Part shown: in pieces, positions 52,109 through 61,152 of the stretch
Layout of the letters: every line of letters starts with the position of its first letter
Position numbering within the stretch: position 1 is the stretch's first letter
From: Bacteroidales bacterium
Lineage (GTDB): Bacteria > Bacteroidota > Bacteroidia > Bacteroidales > UBA932
Direction of reading: 5' to 3'
NCBI GenBank assembly: GCA_012522855.1
Contig: JAAYJQ010000010.1
Coordinates: 62,001-126,000 of the forward strand
Length of the DNA: 64,000 nt
Made by a program: the position numbers and the translations under genes
Notes under the pieces: generated by a model
What the model was told of the DNA's origin: nothing
Seen by the model: only the letters and a program-made list of their open reading frames with translations
Databases searched by the model: none

Positions 52109-53509
52109 TTATTCTACAACTTCAATGATAGGGCACCTCGTTGCTTTGAGGTAGGGTGTCGCTGCGTTCGCATCCTCTCCGGAAAGTCTGACGACATAGC
52201 TTCCTGCCAGGCTCTCAAGCAGCCCGCTTCCGTCTGCCATCGCTGTAGATACGCAGGTCACTCTGAACTGTACAGTCTTTGCGGATGCGGAGAGCGTAAC
52301 GGTCTGGTCGATCTCCACATTCTGCTCCACCTGTTCGGCACCTGTGTTGTAAGGGAGTTCGATGTTATAGTCGAAGGTCTCCTCCCCCACGGTCTTGCTT
52401 GTGGTAGCTTTTGCCACTTTCCACTCTGTTCCGTCAAGGTATTCGATTTTCCAGTATCTCATTGCTTGGGCGTGACTTGCGCGCATTGTGAAGAAGATGT
52501 GGACTTTGGTGTTCGCGGCGAGATCATTTTCTGATTCCGCGGTGAAGAGGATGTAGTCATCCTTCCATGTGCCGTAGAATACAGGCTCTCCGTAAGCACC
52601 GATGGCTCTCTTGACCCTGTTCTTGGGATTGATGCTCTTCTTGTCTATGCCGTTATAGTATTCGATCATGCCGATGCCGCTTACGTTAGGGGCGATATAG
52701 AATCCGCCATTGCCGGGAAGGTTTGCTGTCGGATCTTTTGCATTCTCTGTGAAGTGGACCGCAAGAGCGTCTTTTTCAGTCGTGTTGAACTTCCACTCTG
52801 CGAGGACCTTGTTTGACGGAGCGACAGGGGCTGCATCTTGATGGATTGCAACAGCAAAAGATCTTGCGGTCTGGACGTTGGTGTTGTCCGTAGAGATTGT
52901 GAGGGTCGCGTCGATTGCGTCACCTGTGTTCTCCGCTGCTGTTACTGTGATCTCGCCGGCACCTTCTCCTGATGCAGGGGAGATTGTGAATGCGGCATTG
53001 TCACAGGTTGCTGTCCAGTTGACATTTCCGACGACAGTTACTGTCAGTGTCCCTCCTTCGTTTGTGAATGACAGATTGAGAGGTGAGGCTGAGAATGAGT
53101 ATACCTCAAGAATCGGTTCTTCTTGTTTGTATGAGGTTGCCTGGAGGATGCCGAATGACTTGAGGAAATAGTTGTCTTCATCGATCAGTGTGATTCTTGA
53201 GTAGCGGTCGAGAGAGGTCTCGTTCTTCGCGGCCGTGATGCTGAAGACTGTCTTTCCTGCGGTACCGGAGGTTGTGTTGGCGCTCAGCCAAGTTTTATCT
53301 ATTGAAGGAATGACAAGGGTATAGTTCACATCTGAGTTCACAACCACAGACACTGTGGCTCCCTCTGATGGAATGGAGTCTGTCGGAGCCTCAATTGTGA
53401 CAGTGGGCTTCTGATATATTTCCTCCTCGCCTGATTTCTCCACCTCGCAGGATGGAGCCATCATAAATATGGTCAGAAGAGAAATGATTATTGTCAGTAT
53501 CTTTTTCAT
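52109..53509 (-). CDS. BACON-domain surface lipoprotein (SusE-position)
   Basis: A 466-residue lipoprotein (lipobox APSC) with two Ig-like BACON domains: about 35-130 (TVSVVVNSDVNYTLVIP) and about 137-225 (GGTLTVTVVGNVNWTATCDNAAFTISPASGEG). A C-terminal beta-sandwich follows (about 235-466, VLAEWKFNTTEKDALAVHFTENA). It occupies the place between susC and susD, where such proteins act as extra surface glycan-binding or spacer subunits. The gaps are 9 bp after susC and 11 bp before susD. Confidence 0.88.
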   Translation of the reverse strand: MKKILTIIISLLTIFMMAPSCEVEKSGEEEIYQKPTVTIEAPTDSIPSEGATVSVVVNSDVNYTLVIPSIDKTWLSANTTSGTAGKTVFSITAAKNETSLDRYSRITLIDEDNYFLKSFGILQATSYKQEEPILEVYSFSASPLNLSFTNEGGTLTVTVVGNVNWTATCDNAAFTISPASGEGAGEITVTAAENTGDAIDATLTISTDNTNVQTARSFAVAIHQDAAPVAPSNKVLAEWKFNTTEKDALAVHFTENAKDPTANLPGNGGFYIAPNVSGIGMIEYYNGIDKKSINPKNRVKRAIGAYGEPVFYGTWKDDYILFTAESENDLAANTKVHIFFTMRASHAQAMRYWKIEYLDGTEWKVAKATTSKTVGEETFDYNIELPYNTGAEQVEQNVEIDQTVTLSASAKTVQFRVTCVSTAMADGSGLLESLAGSYVVRLSGEDANAATPYLKATRCPIIEVVE

Positions 53510-53518
53510 GATAATTGG

Positions 53519-56500
53519 CTAAAAGGTGATCTGAAGACCGAAGTTGAAAGTTCTTGCGATGTATGCGCTGACGGATGCCTCCGGATCGAAGCCTTCAGGG
53601 AAGTGGTCGATGGTGAAGGGATCAGTAACGGATGTGTAGATCCGCATCTTTGATACATCAATCTTTTTGAGAAGAGCGTTCGGCACCGTGTAGGAAAGGC
53701 CGATGTTCTTGATTCTGAAGTATGAGCCGTCGAAGAGCCAGAAGTCTGACATCGCAAAGTTGTTGCCCTTGTACTGAAGCTGTGAGAGACGCGGGTATTT
53801 TGCAGTTTCGTTCTGTTCAGGAGTATTGAACTCTGACCATCTGTTCTCAGCGTAGAACTTAGGAAGGTTGTGCCATTGTGCTGTCTGATATACCATATCA
53901 TCGGTGAGTCTGCATGTCCTCTTTCCTATGCCCTGGAATGTGAGTGTGAAATCAAAGTGCTTGTAACCGAGGTTGATGTTTCCACCGTACTGGTATCTAG
54001 GAAGGGAACCTCCGAGAAGAACGCGGTCGTATTCAGGAGAGATCTTGCCGTCAGGCACTCCGTCCGCACCCGAGATATCGACATACTTGACATCTCCCGG
54101 CTTGACGTTGGAGTTGAGAAGGGCTGATGAAGCGATGTCATCCATGTTCTGGAAGAGGCCGGCTGACTTGTAGCCATACCACTCGTTGTATTCACTGCCT
54201 TCCTTGATGATGTTGGCCCCGTCGAATACGATACCTGAAAGGTTGCCCATGACCGATTTGTAATCAGAGAGGTGGGCAGAGAGCGCGTATATGAAGTTGC
54301 CGATCCTGTCGTTCCATCCTGCCTGGACCTCCCAACCCCTGGTGTGCATCTTGCCGGCATTCTGGTCAGGGTTCCCGTAACCGATGAGATCAGGAATCTC
54401 AAGGGCGAGAAGCATATTGTCTGTCTCCTTGCGGAAATAGTCTCCGGTGAGGGTGAGTCTGTTTTGGAGGAGCGTAGCGTCTGCACCGACATTCCATGTT
54501 CTGGTTGTCTCCCAGGTGATGTCAAGGATATTGTAGGATGTCTGGGCTGCTGTCATCGCCGACTCGAGCGCAGCGCCGTTGTGCATGGCAACATGACCGA
54601 GATCCATGATGGCCTGGTAAGGATAGTTGCCGATCTTCTCGTTACCGAGTGAACCGTATGATGCGCGGAATTTGAGGAAGTTGACGGCAGAGAGGTCGAG
54701 ACTCTTGAAGAAAGGCTCTTGGGAGAGCACCCAGCCGAATGATGCTGACGGAAAGAATCCCCATCTGTAGTCTTTGTGGAATCTTGAGGATCCATCGTAG
54801 CGGGCATTTGCCTGGAAGAGGTATCTGCCTTTGAAGTCATAGGTCAAACGGCCGAAAAATGACATGTATGCGTTCTCTGAGGCATTGCCCGTATTGGTCT
54901 TGTACTCGAGATTGCCTCTGCTGAGGTAAGGGTAATCAGCGAGGTCCATATGGTCTGAAGCCGCCGAAAGGCTCTCTGAGAATGCGTAGTGGTCCTCGTA
55001 ACCGGCCATGAAGGTGAAGTGGTGTGAGTCGGCCAGATCGAGGGAGTAGTTTGCCACAAGCTGCTTGGTGAGGTTCATCGAGTCTGTTCTTCCTTCCGTG
55101 AGGTTGTTGGTCTGGCATCCTGCGACATAGCCTGCCGGTGTGACAGCATCATCCATGTTGTAGTATTGTACCTGGTTGATGAATGTCTTGGCTTTCTTGT
55201 CCCGGATTGAGGGGGCGAATACAGCCTGGATGGAGAACTTCTTGAACGGAGTCAAGGTAAGAGATACCTTGGCATTGAACACGTCTCTCCAGGAGTTGTC
55301 GAATCCGCCGTAATGGAGTCTTGCCCATGAGTTGGAACCGATATGACCCTCGGCAATTGTGCCGTTGCTCCATAATGCGGCTCTATTCTGACCATATTTG
55401 TAAGCTGCCTGTATTGGGTTGTACGATGTGTTCCTGTAGGTTGTGTGGAGGAACTGCATGTCGACTGAAGCGGCAAGGAACCGGTTGATCGTGATGTCGT
55501 TGTTGATACGGCCGTTGAATTCCTCCTCGCTTCTTCCGTCATACAGGGCATCCTCCTTTGTGTATGAGAGCATTGCCCTTGATTTGATGACATTGTTGCC
55601 GTATGTCAAGGAAACGCGATGCTTCTGTCGAGGCGCCGTCTTGTTCACGCAGAGCGCATCCCAATCAGTGATAGGATACATGTCAGGGTCCTGAGCGTTG
55701 AGGGAGTAGTAGTTGTCTATGACATCCTGAGGATAGATACGATACTCTTCGCCAGGGGTGTTTCCCGAGTCATTCCACTCAACCTCGTTCATCATCCTCA
55801 TATAGTCCTGAACACCTGACATGACAGGCTTTGTGGTCCTTGTGATGACGCTGAACGTTCCGTTATAGTCGATGTTCAAGATCCCTGGTTTCGCTCTCTT
55901 CGTAGTGATGAGAACGACTCCGGAAGATGCGCGCGCGCCGTAGATCGATGCCGAGGCTGCATCCTTGAGTACGTTGATGTTCTCGATATCGTCAACATCT
56001 ACATCATTGATCGATGTTACAGGAATACCGTCTACAATGATGAGAGGGTTTGAGTCACCGATTGTTGTGATGCCCCTGACACGGATTGTCGCTCCTGCGC
56101 CGGGAAGTCCGCTGGTTCTTGTGACTTGGACACCTGGCATTGAGCCCTGGAGGGCCTGTGAGAGCGAGGTCGTCTGGAGGTTGGCGAGTTTGTCTCCGGC
56201 TATGTTTGCCACAGCGCCGGTGAGGTCTTTCTTCTTGACGGTACCGTAACCGATCACGACAGCCTCTTCAAGAAGCCTTTTGTCCTCTAAGACGACAATT
56301 TCAAGGTTGTTCCTGTCGCCGACGATCACCTCGTTGTCGACATAACCGATGCAGCTTACAGTAAGGATCGCATCCTTTGAAACCGTGATTGTAAATTTTC
56401 CGTCAATGTCAGTTGACGTACCGTTGGAGGTTCCTTTCTCCACGACACCTGCTCCGATGACTGACTGACCGTCTTCCGTGACGATCTTACCCGTCAAAAC

Positions 56501-56590
56501 GACCTTGTCCTGTGCAGAGAGATCGATTGACGTGAATAGCATCAGAGAGGCAGTCAAAGCACATGTGAGTGCTAAGATTAAGCGATTCAT
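53519..56590 (-). CDS. SusC-family TonB-linked outer-membrane transporter
   Basis: A 1023-residue protein with a signal peptide (ending LSAQ). A carboxypeptidase-like domain follows (VLTGKIVTEDGQSVIGAGVVEKGT), then the TonB-box region EEAVVIGYGTVKKKDLTGAV and a SusC plug (GVQVTRTSGLPGAGATIRVRG, NPLIIVDGIP, VLKDAASASIYGARASSGVVLITTK). A long barrel ends FNFGLQITF. It imports oligosaccharides handed over by SusD and is the first gene of the eight-gene PUL operon. Confidence 0.97.
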   Translation of the reverse strand: MNRLILALTCALTASLMLFTSIDLSAQDKVVLTGKIVTEDGQSVIGAGVVEKGTSNGTSTDIDGKFTITVSKDAILTVSCIGYVDNEVIVGDRNNLEIVVLEDKRLLEEAVVIGYGTVKKKDLTGAVANIAGDKLANLQTTSLSQALQGSMPGVQVTRTSGLPGAGATIRVRGITTIGDSNPLIIVDGIPVTSINDVDVDDIENINVLKDAASASIYGARASSGVVLITTKRAKPGILNIDYNGTFSVITRTTKPVMSGVQDYMRMMNEVEWNDSGNTPGEEYRIYPQDVIDNYYSLNAQDPDMYPITDWDALCVNKTAPRQKHRVSLTYGNNVIKSRAMLSYTKEDALYDGRSEEEFNGRINNDITINRFLAASVDMQFLHTTYRNTSYNPIQAAYKYGQNRAALWSNGTIAEGHIGSNSWARLHYGGFDNSWRDVFNAKVSLTLTPFKKFSIQAVFAPSIRDKKAKTFINQVQYYNMDDAVTPAGYVAGCQTNNLTEGRTDSMNLTKQLVANYSLDLADSHHFTFMAGYEDHYAFSESLSAASDHMDLADYPYLSRGNLEYKTNTGNASENAYMSFFGRLTYDFKGRYLFQANARYDGSSRFHKDYRWGFFPSASFGWVLSQEPFFKSLDLSAVNFLKFRASYGSLGNEKIGNYPYQAIMDLGHVAMHNGAALESAMTAAQTSYNILDITWETTRTWNVGADATLLQNRLTLTGDYFRKETDNMLLALEIPDLIGYGNPDQNAGKMHTRGWEVQAGWNDRIGNFIYALSAHLSDYKSVMGNLSGIVFDGANIIKEGSEYNEWYGYKSAGLFQNMDDIASSALLNSNVKPGDVKYVDISGADGVPDGKISPEYDRVLLGGSLPRYQYGGNINLGYKHFDFTLTFQGIGKRTCRLTDDMVYQTAQWHNLPKFYAENRWSEFNTPEQNETAKYPRLSQLQYKGNNFAMSDFWLFDGSYFRIKNIGLSYTVPNALLKKIDVSKMRIYTSVTDPFTIDHFPEGFDPEASVSAYIARTFNFGLQITF

Positions 56591-56639
56591 GAAATTAATT
56601 AATGTGTTATTATTGTAAATTCCATAGTGGGTTGCATAT

Positions 56640-56647
56640 CAAAGTTA
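56640..56647 (-). promoter_or_regulatory. -7 element of the susC operon
   Basis: The minus strand reads TAACTTTG (TAnnTTTG), 49 bp upstream of the susC ATG. A weaker -33-like GTTG lies about 18 bp further upstream. Confidence 0.55.
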
Positions 56648-56710
56648 CAAACAACGCAATTTTTACAACTATAATTGCATGTATTTCTGTGAAATATGCA
56701 TAAAAATTCA

Positions 56711-56724
56711 TGGAAACGTTTACA
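56711..56724. promoter_or_regulatory. LacI-type palindrome upstream of susC
   Basis: TGGAAACGTTTACA is a 14-bp palindrome with one mismatched pair and a central CG, resembling LacI/CcpA-type operators. It lies about 120 bp upstream of the susC ATG and above the promoter. Likely candidates to bind it are the LacI encoded at 46564-47571 or the LacI part of the fusion protein, whose own site shares the AACGTTT core. Confidence 0.55.
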
Positions 56725-56764
56725 AAACTCGCGCATTCGAACAGAAGATGGAAAAGGTACCGTT

Positions 56765-57151
56765 TCAAAAAGTGTGTCTAGCGCCATCATCGAAGAACCG
56801 ATCCATATTGTCAAATTCTACCCAATCGCAACCCCATTCTGCCCATTGCCTGCTGACCGAAAAAGGTTTCATGGCGGTAAAATCTTCTCTCCAGTCCTCT
56901 TCGGTTCCGATACTGATATAGCCGCCTACTTCATTATGATTCGCTTTAATGTCTGAAATTGTTCCGGCAATTCCCGGCTCGAAAGGGTCGATGATAACGT
57001 ATGCGTTTTTTGCATCTTTTATGATGTCGTCAATATGGTCAGGATCAATATTCTCACTATATGTCTGATTGTATATTGAAACGGCCTGACTATTCCCGTG
57101 CGGTTTTATTGCATCATCCATTACGGTAAAACTGAAAAGAAGGATCGGCAA
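56765..57151 (-). pseudogene. GH114-like (endo-alpha-1,4-polygalactosaminidase family) remnant
   Basis: A 128-codon fragment. The stretch AKNAYVIIDPFEPGIAGTISDIKANHNEVGGYISIGTEEDWREDF followed by FSVSRQWAEWG matches the start of GH114 proteins, and CDWVEFDNMDRF resembles the later catalytic GCDGVEPDN block. The ~50 residues expected between them, a signal peptide and the C-terminal half are missing. It therefore looks like an internally deleted, truncated gene. About 57152-57297 upstream has no gene. Confidence 0.6.
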
Positions 57152-57297
57152 AAACCACTTATCAGATAATCTTCCAAAGCTTGTCTTTTTGCAACATCAT
57201 CTTTGCTTATTCTTTTATCTGAACCATTAAGTTGGCATAAAAATAATATTTATGTTGAAGTTAAAGTGTATCAGAGAAGATGTTATGTTTTCACGGC

Positions 57298-58119
57298 TTA
57301 TTCAAACACATCAAATTCTATTCTGTCAATTGTCCCTTTGTAATATTCATAATCGCCTTCCGGCAAATGCCACATCACTTTAACTTTTTCGGAGATTTTC
57401 AAGTTGTCCTGCGTTTTATAGCCATCCACAATTATTGAGAACTTTACTTTTTCATAGCGGTTTTTATCGATTGTGAAATAACGATCTAAGGTTTCAAAGC
57501 GTGTAAACAATCCCTCTTCGTCAAAGTAAAACATTCCGGAAACTTCAATCCCATTGTCTACGAGCGTTCCCCGAACTGTGCAGTCGTCTACCTGTTCCCA
57601 TCTCACATTATCCAAAAGCAGATAGCCCGGAACAAGCATAAACTCACAGAAGGTCGTTATCAGAGCCGATTGAGCCACCTCTTTGCTGTTGTCAAAAGCA
57701 ACTTGTATCAAATCCAACAGTTTCACCTTCATTTCTCCATAGCCGTCCCGATATAAATCTCTTGCCGCCACCGGCATACCGGAAATCTTCATATAGGCTA
57801 ATCTTCCTATCGGCCGCACCGAATTAAATTGTAAGGTCTTCAGCTTTCTCCACTCTTGGTCCGGCGACATTTTCAACCAGCTCTCTGTCCAATGCACATT
57901 CGCATTTACGGGAACAGGCGTGTTTATATATCCGCAGATACGAAGGTACTTTTTCAAAGGTTCAGGCAATTCTTTTATCGACGTTTCAGTAAATGTTTCA
58001 ACCTTGTGATCCTTATTTCTTTCAATCAGCCCGGACCTGTCTTTTATGAAAAGCCCTTTCATGCCGGTACAACTTGTAAGAAATAACAAGGTTGATAAGA
58101 GCGATAGTGTTCTTTTCAT
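57298..58119 (-). CDS. DUF6544-family lipoprotein
   Basis: A 273-residue protein starting at 58119 (MKRTLSLLSTLLFLTSC, lipobox LTSC); a start 12 codons upstream would be atypical for a signal peptide. The body (ELPEPLKKYLRICGY, VHWTESWLKMSPDQEWRKLKTLQFN, WEQVDDCTVRGTLVDNGIEVSGMFYFDEEG, RYEKVKFSIIVDGYK) matches a family of uncharacterised proteins I know as DUF6544/DUF6920. The function is unknown. It is the last gene of an AT-rich minus-strand cassette. Confidence 0.72.
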   Translation of the reverse strand: MKRTLSLLSTLLFLTSCTGMKGLFIKDRSGLIERNKDHKVETFTETSIKELPEPLKKYLRICGYINTPVPVNANVHWTESWLKMSPDQEWRKLKTLQFNSVRPIGRLAYMKISGMPVAARDLYRDGYGEMKVKLLDLIQVAFDNSKEVAQSALITTFCEFMLVPGYLLLDNVRWEQVDDCTVRGTLVDNGIEVSGMFYFDEEGLFTRFETLDRYFTIDKNRYEKVKFSIIVDGYKTQDNLKISEKVKVMWHLPEGDYEYYKGTIDRIEFDVFE

Positions 58120-58158
58120 TTTAACTTTGTTTGCAAGGATTCCAATCAATATCAATTA

Positions 58159-58854
58159 TCAGACATTTATAGTCGCCAGCAGTGCCGTTATCAGACCCAA
58201 GAGATTTCCCGACATGTGGACCAGGATCGCATAGGCATTGTTGTCATATTTTTCTTGATAATAACCGGCGATTAAACCCAGAACAAAAGTGAAGGCGAGG
58301 GTTCTGAAAATGAAATATGCGCCTGCGCCGGAAGCAATCAGGATTAAGTGAGCCAATGAGAATGCGAGAGCGGCAATCATGACCGGCACACTGATATACC
58401 TTTTACAAAATTTAATTCCTCCGGCTTGAAGCGGTTTGAGTATATTCTGAAGGAAACCGCGGAACAGCACCTCTTCCGCCACACTTGCCAGGATGCATAT
58501 AAAGAGGAAAACTTGTAACGGGGTCATTACATCAAAGACAAAATGCGATCCGGCTTCGATTCCGAAAACTTTTCCCAGACCGACTAAAAGAGCATTTATG
58601 ATTACTACAGCCAAAAAGCCGAGCAGCATCGGTTTCAGTGTCTTTTTGAACTTCGGCCATGCGATTTTATAATTTACATACTTCCTGAGGCAGCAAATCA
58701 ATACGATAGAGAGTATCAACATAGCCGAGTGGGTAATAAATGAAGGAGGCAGCGATTGGGAGTTCAATAGGATTTTTCTGCCGGCAAAATTTGCCGATAG
58801 AAACGCTACTGCTGTTAATAACAGTCCGTAAATAATTCGTTTACTGTTTTTCAT
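58159..58854 (-). CDS. CPBP-family intramembrane metalloprotease
   Basis: A 231-residue protein with about six to seven membrane helices. The EExxxR motif in EEVLFRGFLQNILK, FSLAHLI (His) and the C-terminal HMSGNLLG (His/Asn) are the conserved CPBP/Abi motifs. CPBP proteases in bacteria process membrane peptides or confer bacteriocin self-immunity. It lies 39 bp upstream of the DUF6544 gene and 1 bp downstream of the alpha/beta hydrolase gene. Confidence 0.87.
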   Translation of the reverse strand: MKNSKRIIYGLLLTAVAFLSANFAGRKILLNSQSLPPSFITHSAMLILSIVLICCLRKYVNYKIAWPKFKKTLKPMLLGFLAVVIINALLVGLGKVFGIEAGSHFVFDVMTPLQVFLFICILASVAEEVLFRGFLQNILKPLQAGGIKFCKRYISVPVMIAALAFSLAHLILIASGAGAYFIFRTLAFTFVLGLIAGYYQEKYDNNAYAILVHMSGNLLGLITALLATINV

Positions 58855-58855
58855 A

Positions 58856-59659
58856 CTACATTCTCTCTTTTATATATTCTTCAAGTATAAGATTGAATTC
58901 CACGGGATTATCGAAATTCGCATTGTGCGAAGCATTTTTGATTACTTCCAATTTAGCGTCGGTCTTCTTTGCCCAATTCTGATTGTATTTCGCAACCAAT
59001 CCTACCCTATCATATTCTCCATACGTCAACAGGATGGGAAAGGGAAACCGAACGCTCTCCTTGACCTTCAAAAACTCTTGATAAACCGCTTTTGTCGCTT
59101 TTAACATATTCTTTTTGCCCAAGCGCGCCCATGTTTTGAACATGTTCTGCCGCGCTTCCGATGTTACCGCCACTTTCCTGGAGCAAGCTTTGCAATAAAC
59201 TGAATATGGATATAAACTCGCCATAGTCGCAAAGTGTTTTACCCAAAAGAGCTCCGATTTCTTGTAGTATTTCATGCCGAAAGGAGTGGTTCCGATCCCG
59301 ACAAAACCGCGCGCCTTATCGGGATATTGACTAATATATGCTTGTGAAATATATCCTCCTCCCGATTGCCCGACAAAAATCAGTTTGCTCAGACGCTCTC
59401 TTTCAATGATTGTATTCAAGTCGGAAACGACATTGTCGTATGTGAAATTTTCGTAGGGGATTGACTTCCCGTGCAAAGGAATATCCCAAAGTAGAATTTG
59501 ATATTTGGGCGAGAAAAAGTCGATTTGCTTTTCAAACAATGAATGGTCTGCCGTCAAACCATGGCAAAATACAATGCATACGTCCGAATCCGGCAGATTA
59601 TTATTAATCCAATAATAAACCTTGCCAATTTCTGTTTTTATCGATTTTTCCTTAAGCAT
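58856..59659 (-). CDS. Alpha/beta hydrolase
   Basis: A 267-residue cytoplasmic hydrolase (start MLKEKSIKTEIG at 59659; another in-frame start lies at 59686). Motifs: FCHGLTADHSLF (oxyanion), LLWDIPLHGKS, the nucleophile elbow GQSGGG, Asp in YGEYDRVG and His in NASHNANFD complete the triad. The substrate is unknown. It overlaps the upstream DUF4386 gene by about 8 bp, so translation is coupled. Confidence 0.87.
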   Translation of the reverse strand: MLKEKSIKTEIGKVYYWINNNLPDSDVCIVFCHGLTADHSLFEKQIDFFSPKYQILLWDIPLHGKSIPYENFTYDNVVSDLNTIIERERLSKLIFVGQSGGGYISQAYISQYPDKARGFVGIGTTPFGMKYYKKSELFWVKHFATMASLYPYSVYCKACSRKVAVTSEARQNMFKTWARLGKKNMLKATKAVYQEFLKVKESVRFPFPILLTYGEYDRVGLVAKYNQNWAKKTDAKLEVIKNASHNANFDNPVEFNLILEEYIKERM

Positions 59660-60215
59660 GTCGTCTGATTTTATTTTCGCTGACAATCAACCAGATGGCA
59701 AATGTTACCTCCCAAAGTCCGCCGAGACCGAGAAGGTACATGCTCCACGCCTTGCCGAAAAGCTCCATCAGAAAACCAAAGGCGAAAACAGCGTAACCGA
59801 TCGCTCCCCAAATCGCCAACCAGGAGGGTGCGATCTTATGCTTGTGCAATGCCAGGCACATTGGAATACTGCCTATTCCTAAAACCAGCATACCGAGAAT
59901 ATATCCTAAATCCTCTGATAGATTTACTTTCAAGAATATGATACTTGAAAGAGCCAGGGCTTCAAAAATTCTTGTAAAGAGATAAATATTGCCGACCAAC
60001 GGGTTGTAGCGTTTCAATGTTTTTCTTAACAAAATCCCGATCAATAGCACCATTGCCGAGTTGGCGACAATCAGTAACGCGCCGGCGTATTTTTCAGGAG
60101 TGTTCGCGCTTTCAAACAGCCGGCTTCCGAAACCATAGGCCAAAAAGGCCAGCAGAAATAAAATCCCGATTGTACGAGCATTGTAAATGGTAATTGAACC
60201 GCTTTTGTTTATCAT
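59652..60215 (-). CDS. DUF4386-family membrane protein
   Basis: A 187-residue protein starting at 60215 (MINKSGSITIYNARTIGILFLLAFLAYGFG), with about six membrane helices. Segments RIFEALALSSIIFL and LGGLWEVTFAIWLIV match DUF4386 proteins, which are uncharacterised. It is the first gene of the four-gene AT-rich cassette (DUF4386, alpha/beta hydrolase, CPBP, DUF6544). A longer start at 60266 adds a non-membrane stretch. Confidence 0.78.
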   Translation of the reverse strand: MINKSGSITIYNARTIGILFLLAFLAYGFGSRLFESANTPEKYAGALLIVANSAMVLLIGILLRKTLKRYNPLVGNIYLFTRIFEALALSSIIFLKVNLSEDLGYILGMLVLGIGSIPMCLALHKHKIAPSWLAIWGAIGYAVFAFGFLMELFGKAWSMYLLGLGGLWEVTFAIWLIVSENKIRRHA

Positions 60216-60319
60216 TTCTTGTTGAGTTGATGGAATCAGTTGTCCGGGCAAGACAAAATTAATCATCTTGCTTATAAGTTTGAAGGAAAGGATATTACGT
60301 TTTTATGAAATTTTTCGGG

Positions 60320-60430
60320 TCCGCGACCCCGGTTCGGGCTGCAATTCCGGTTCGGGCGGGGGGGTGACGAACACCGAACCCGCCTGCACGACCGTCAGAG
60401 GCATATTGCCATCCGCGACCCCGGTTCGGA
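60320..60430. repeat. Copies of the 75-bp repeat, left cluster
   Basis: About one and a half units of the repeat seen at 62189-62386: a partial CCGCGACCCCGGTTCGGGC at about 60321-60339, then a more complete unit ending at 60430. The remainder of 60267-60591 holds no gene; it has a further pair of ~44-bp diverged direct repeats at 60484-60527 and 60547-60590, each containing CAAGGAATGAATA. Confidence 0.65.
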
Positions 60431-60483
60431 AGAGTTGTCCGGACACGCAGCCGGCCACCCTGACTCATGGCCACCCCTATATC

Positions 60484-60590
60484 TAACCGCAGCTCGCTCA
60501 AGGAATGAATATTCCGTCACACCTTTTTTGGCAAGGGCCTGACAATCAATCGCAACTCACCCAAGGAATGAATACTCTGCACACCTCGTG
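60484..60590 (+). repeat. Pair of diverged ~44-bp direct repeats before the istB remnant
   Basis: The two copies (60484-60527 and 60547-60590) share CAAGGAATGAATA and CACACCT in the same order, about 70% identity by eye. The second copy ends at the stop codon just before the open IstB frame. Confidence 0.5.
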
Positions 60591-60591
60591 A

Positions 60592-61152
60592 GCAAGCCGG
60601 AGCATCTCGAACGGGCTCAGCCTTGTTCAGCTCAAACAGCTGCGGGAACTGCACTGGCTGGAGGACAGCTACAACATCCTGTTTGCCGGACCCAGCGGCG
60701 TCGGAAAGACCTTCATCGCGGCGGGACTGTGCCACGACGCCATCAGACGCGGATACCGAGGGGTCTTCCGGTCAATGGAGAGCATCATCGCGACAATCAA
60801 GAGAAAAGACATCTCATCCGCGGCGAAAAAGGAATACAAGACATTGACCGAGGCTCAGGTCATCGTGATAGATGATATCATGAATGTCACCGTCGACAGA
60901 GATGAAGGAAACATGCTGTTCGCCTTCATCAACTCCGTGTATAAGACGACCTCGTTCATCATCACGACGAACAAATCCCCCGTGGAATGGGCTAGGACAC
61001 TTCCGGACGAAGTATTGGGAGCGGTACTGCTCGACAGACTGCTCTACAAATGCGAACTCATCCAGCTGTCCGGTGACAGTTACAGGATGAAGCACAGGAA
61101 GACGATCTTTGAAAATAAATCAACGACAACAAACAACCAGACAGAGAAATGA
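60592..61152 (+). pseudogene. IS21-family IstB-like helper ATPase, N-terminally truncated
   Basis: The frame is open from 60592, just after an in-frame TGA at 60589, and encodes about 186 residues. LHWLEDSYNILFAGPSGVGKTFIAAGL contains Walker A (GPSGVGKT), then VIVIDDIMN is Walker B, and SFIITTNKSPVEWARTLPD followed by LLDRLLYKCELIQLSGDSYR is the IstB sensor/arginine-finger region. The usual ~80 N-terminal residues are missing, and the only internal ATG is at 60775, past Walker A. No istA lies upstream. It is a remnant of an IS21-like element. Confidence 0.8.
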
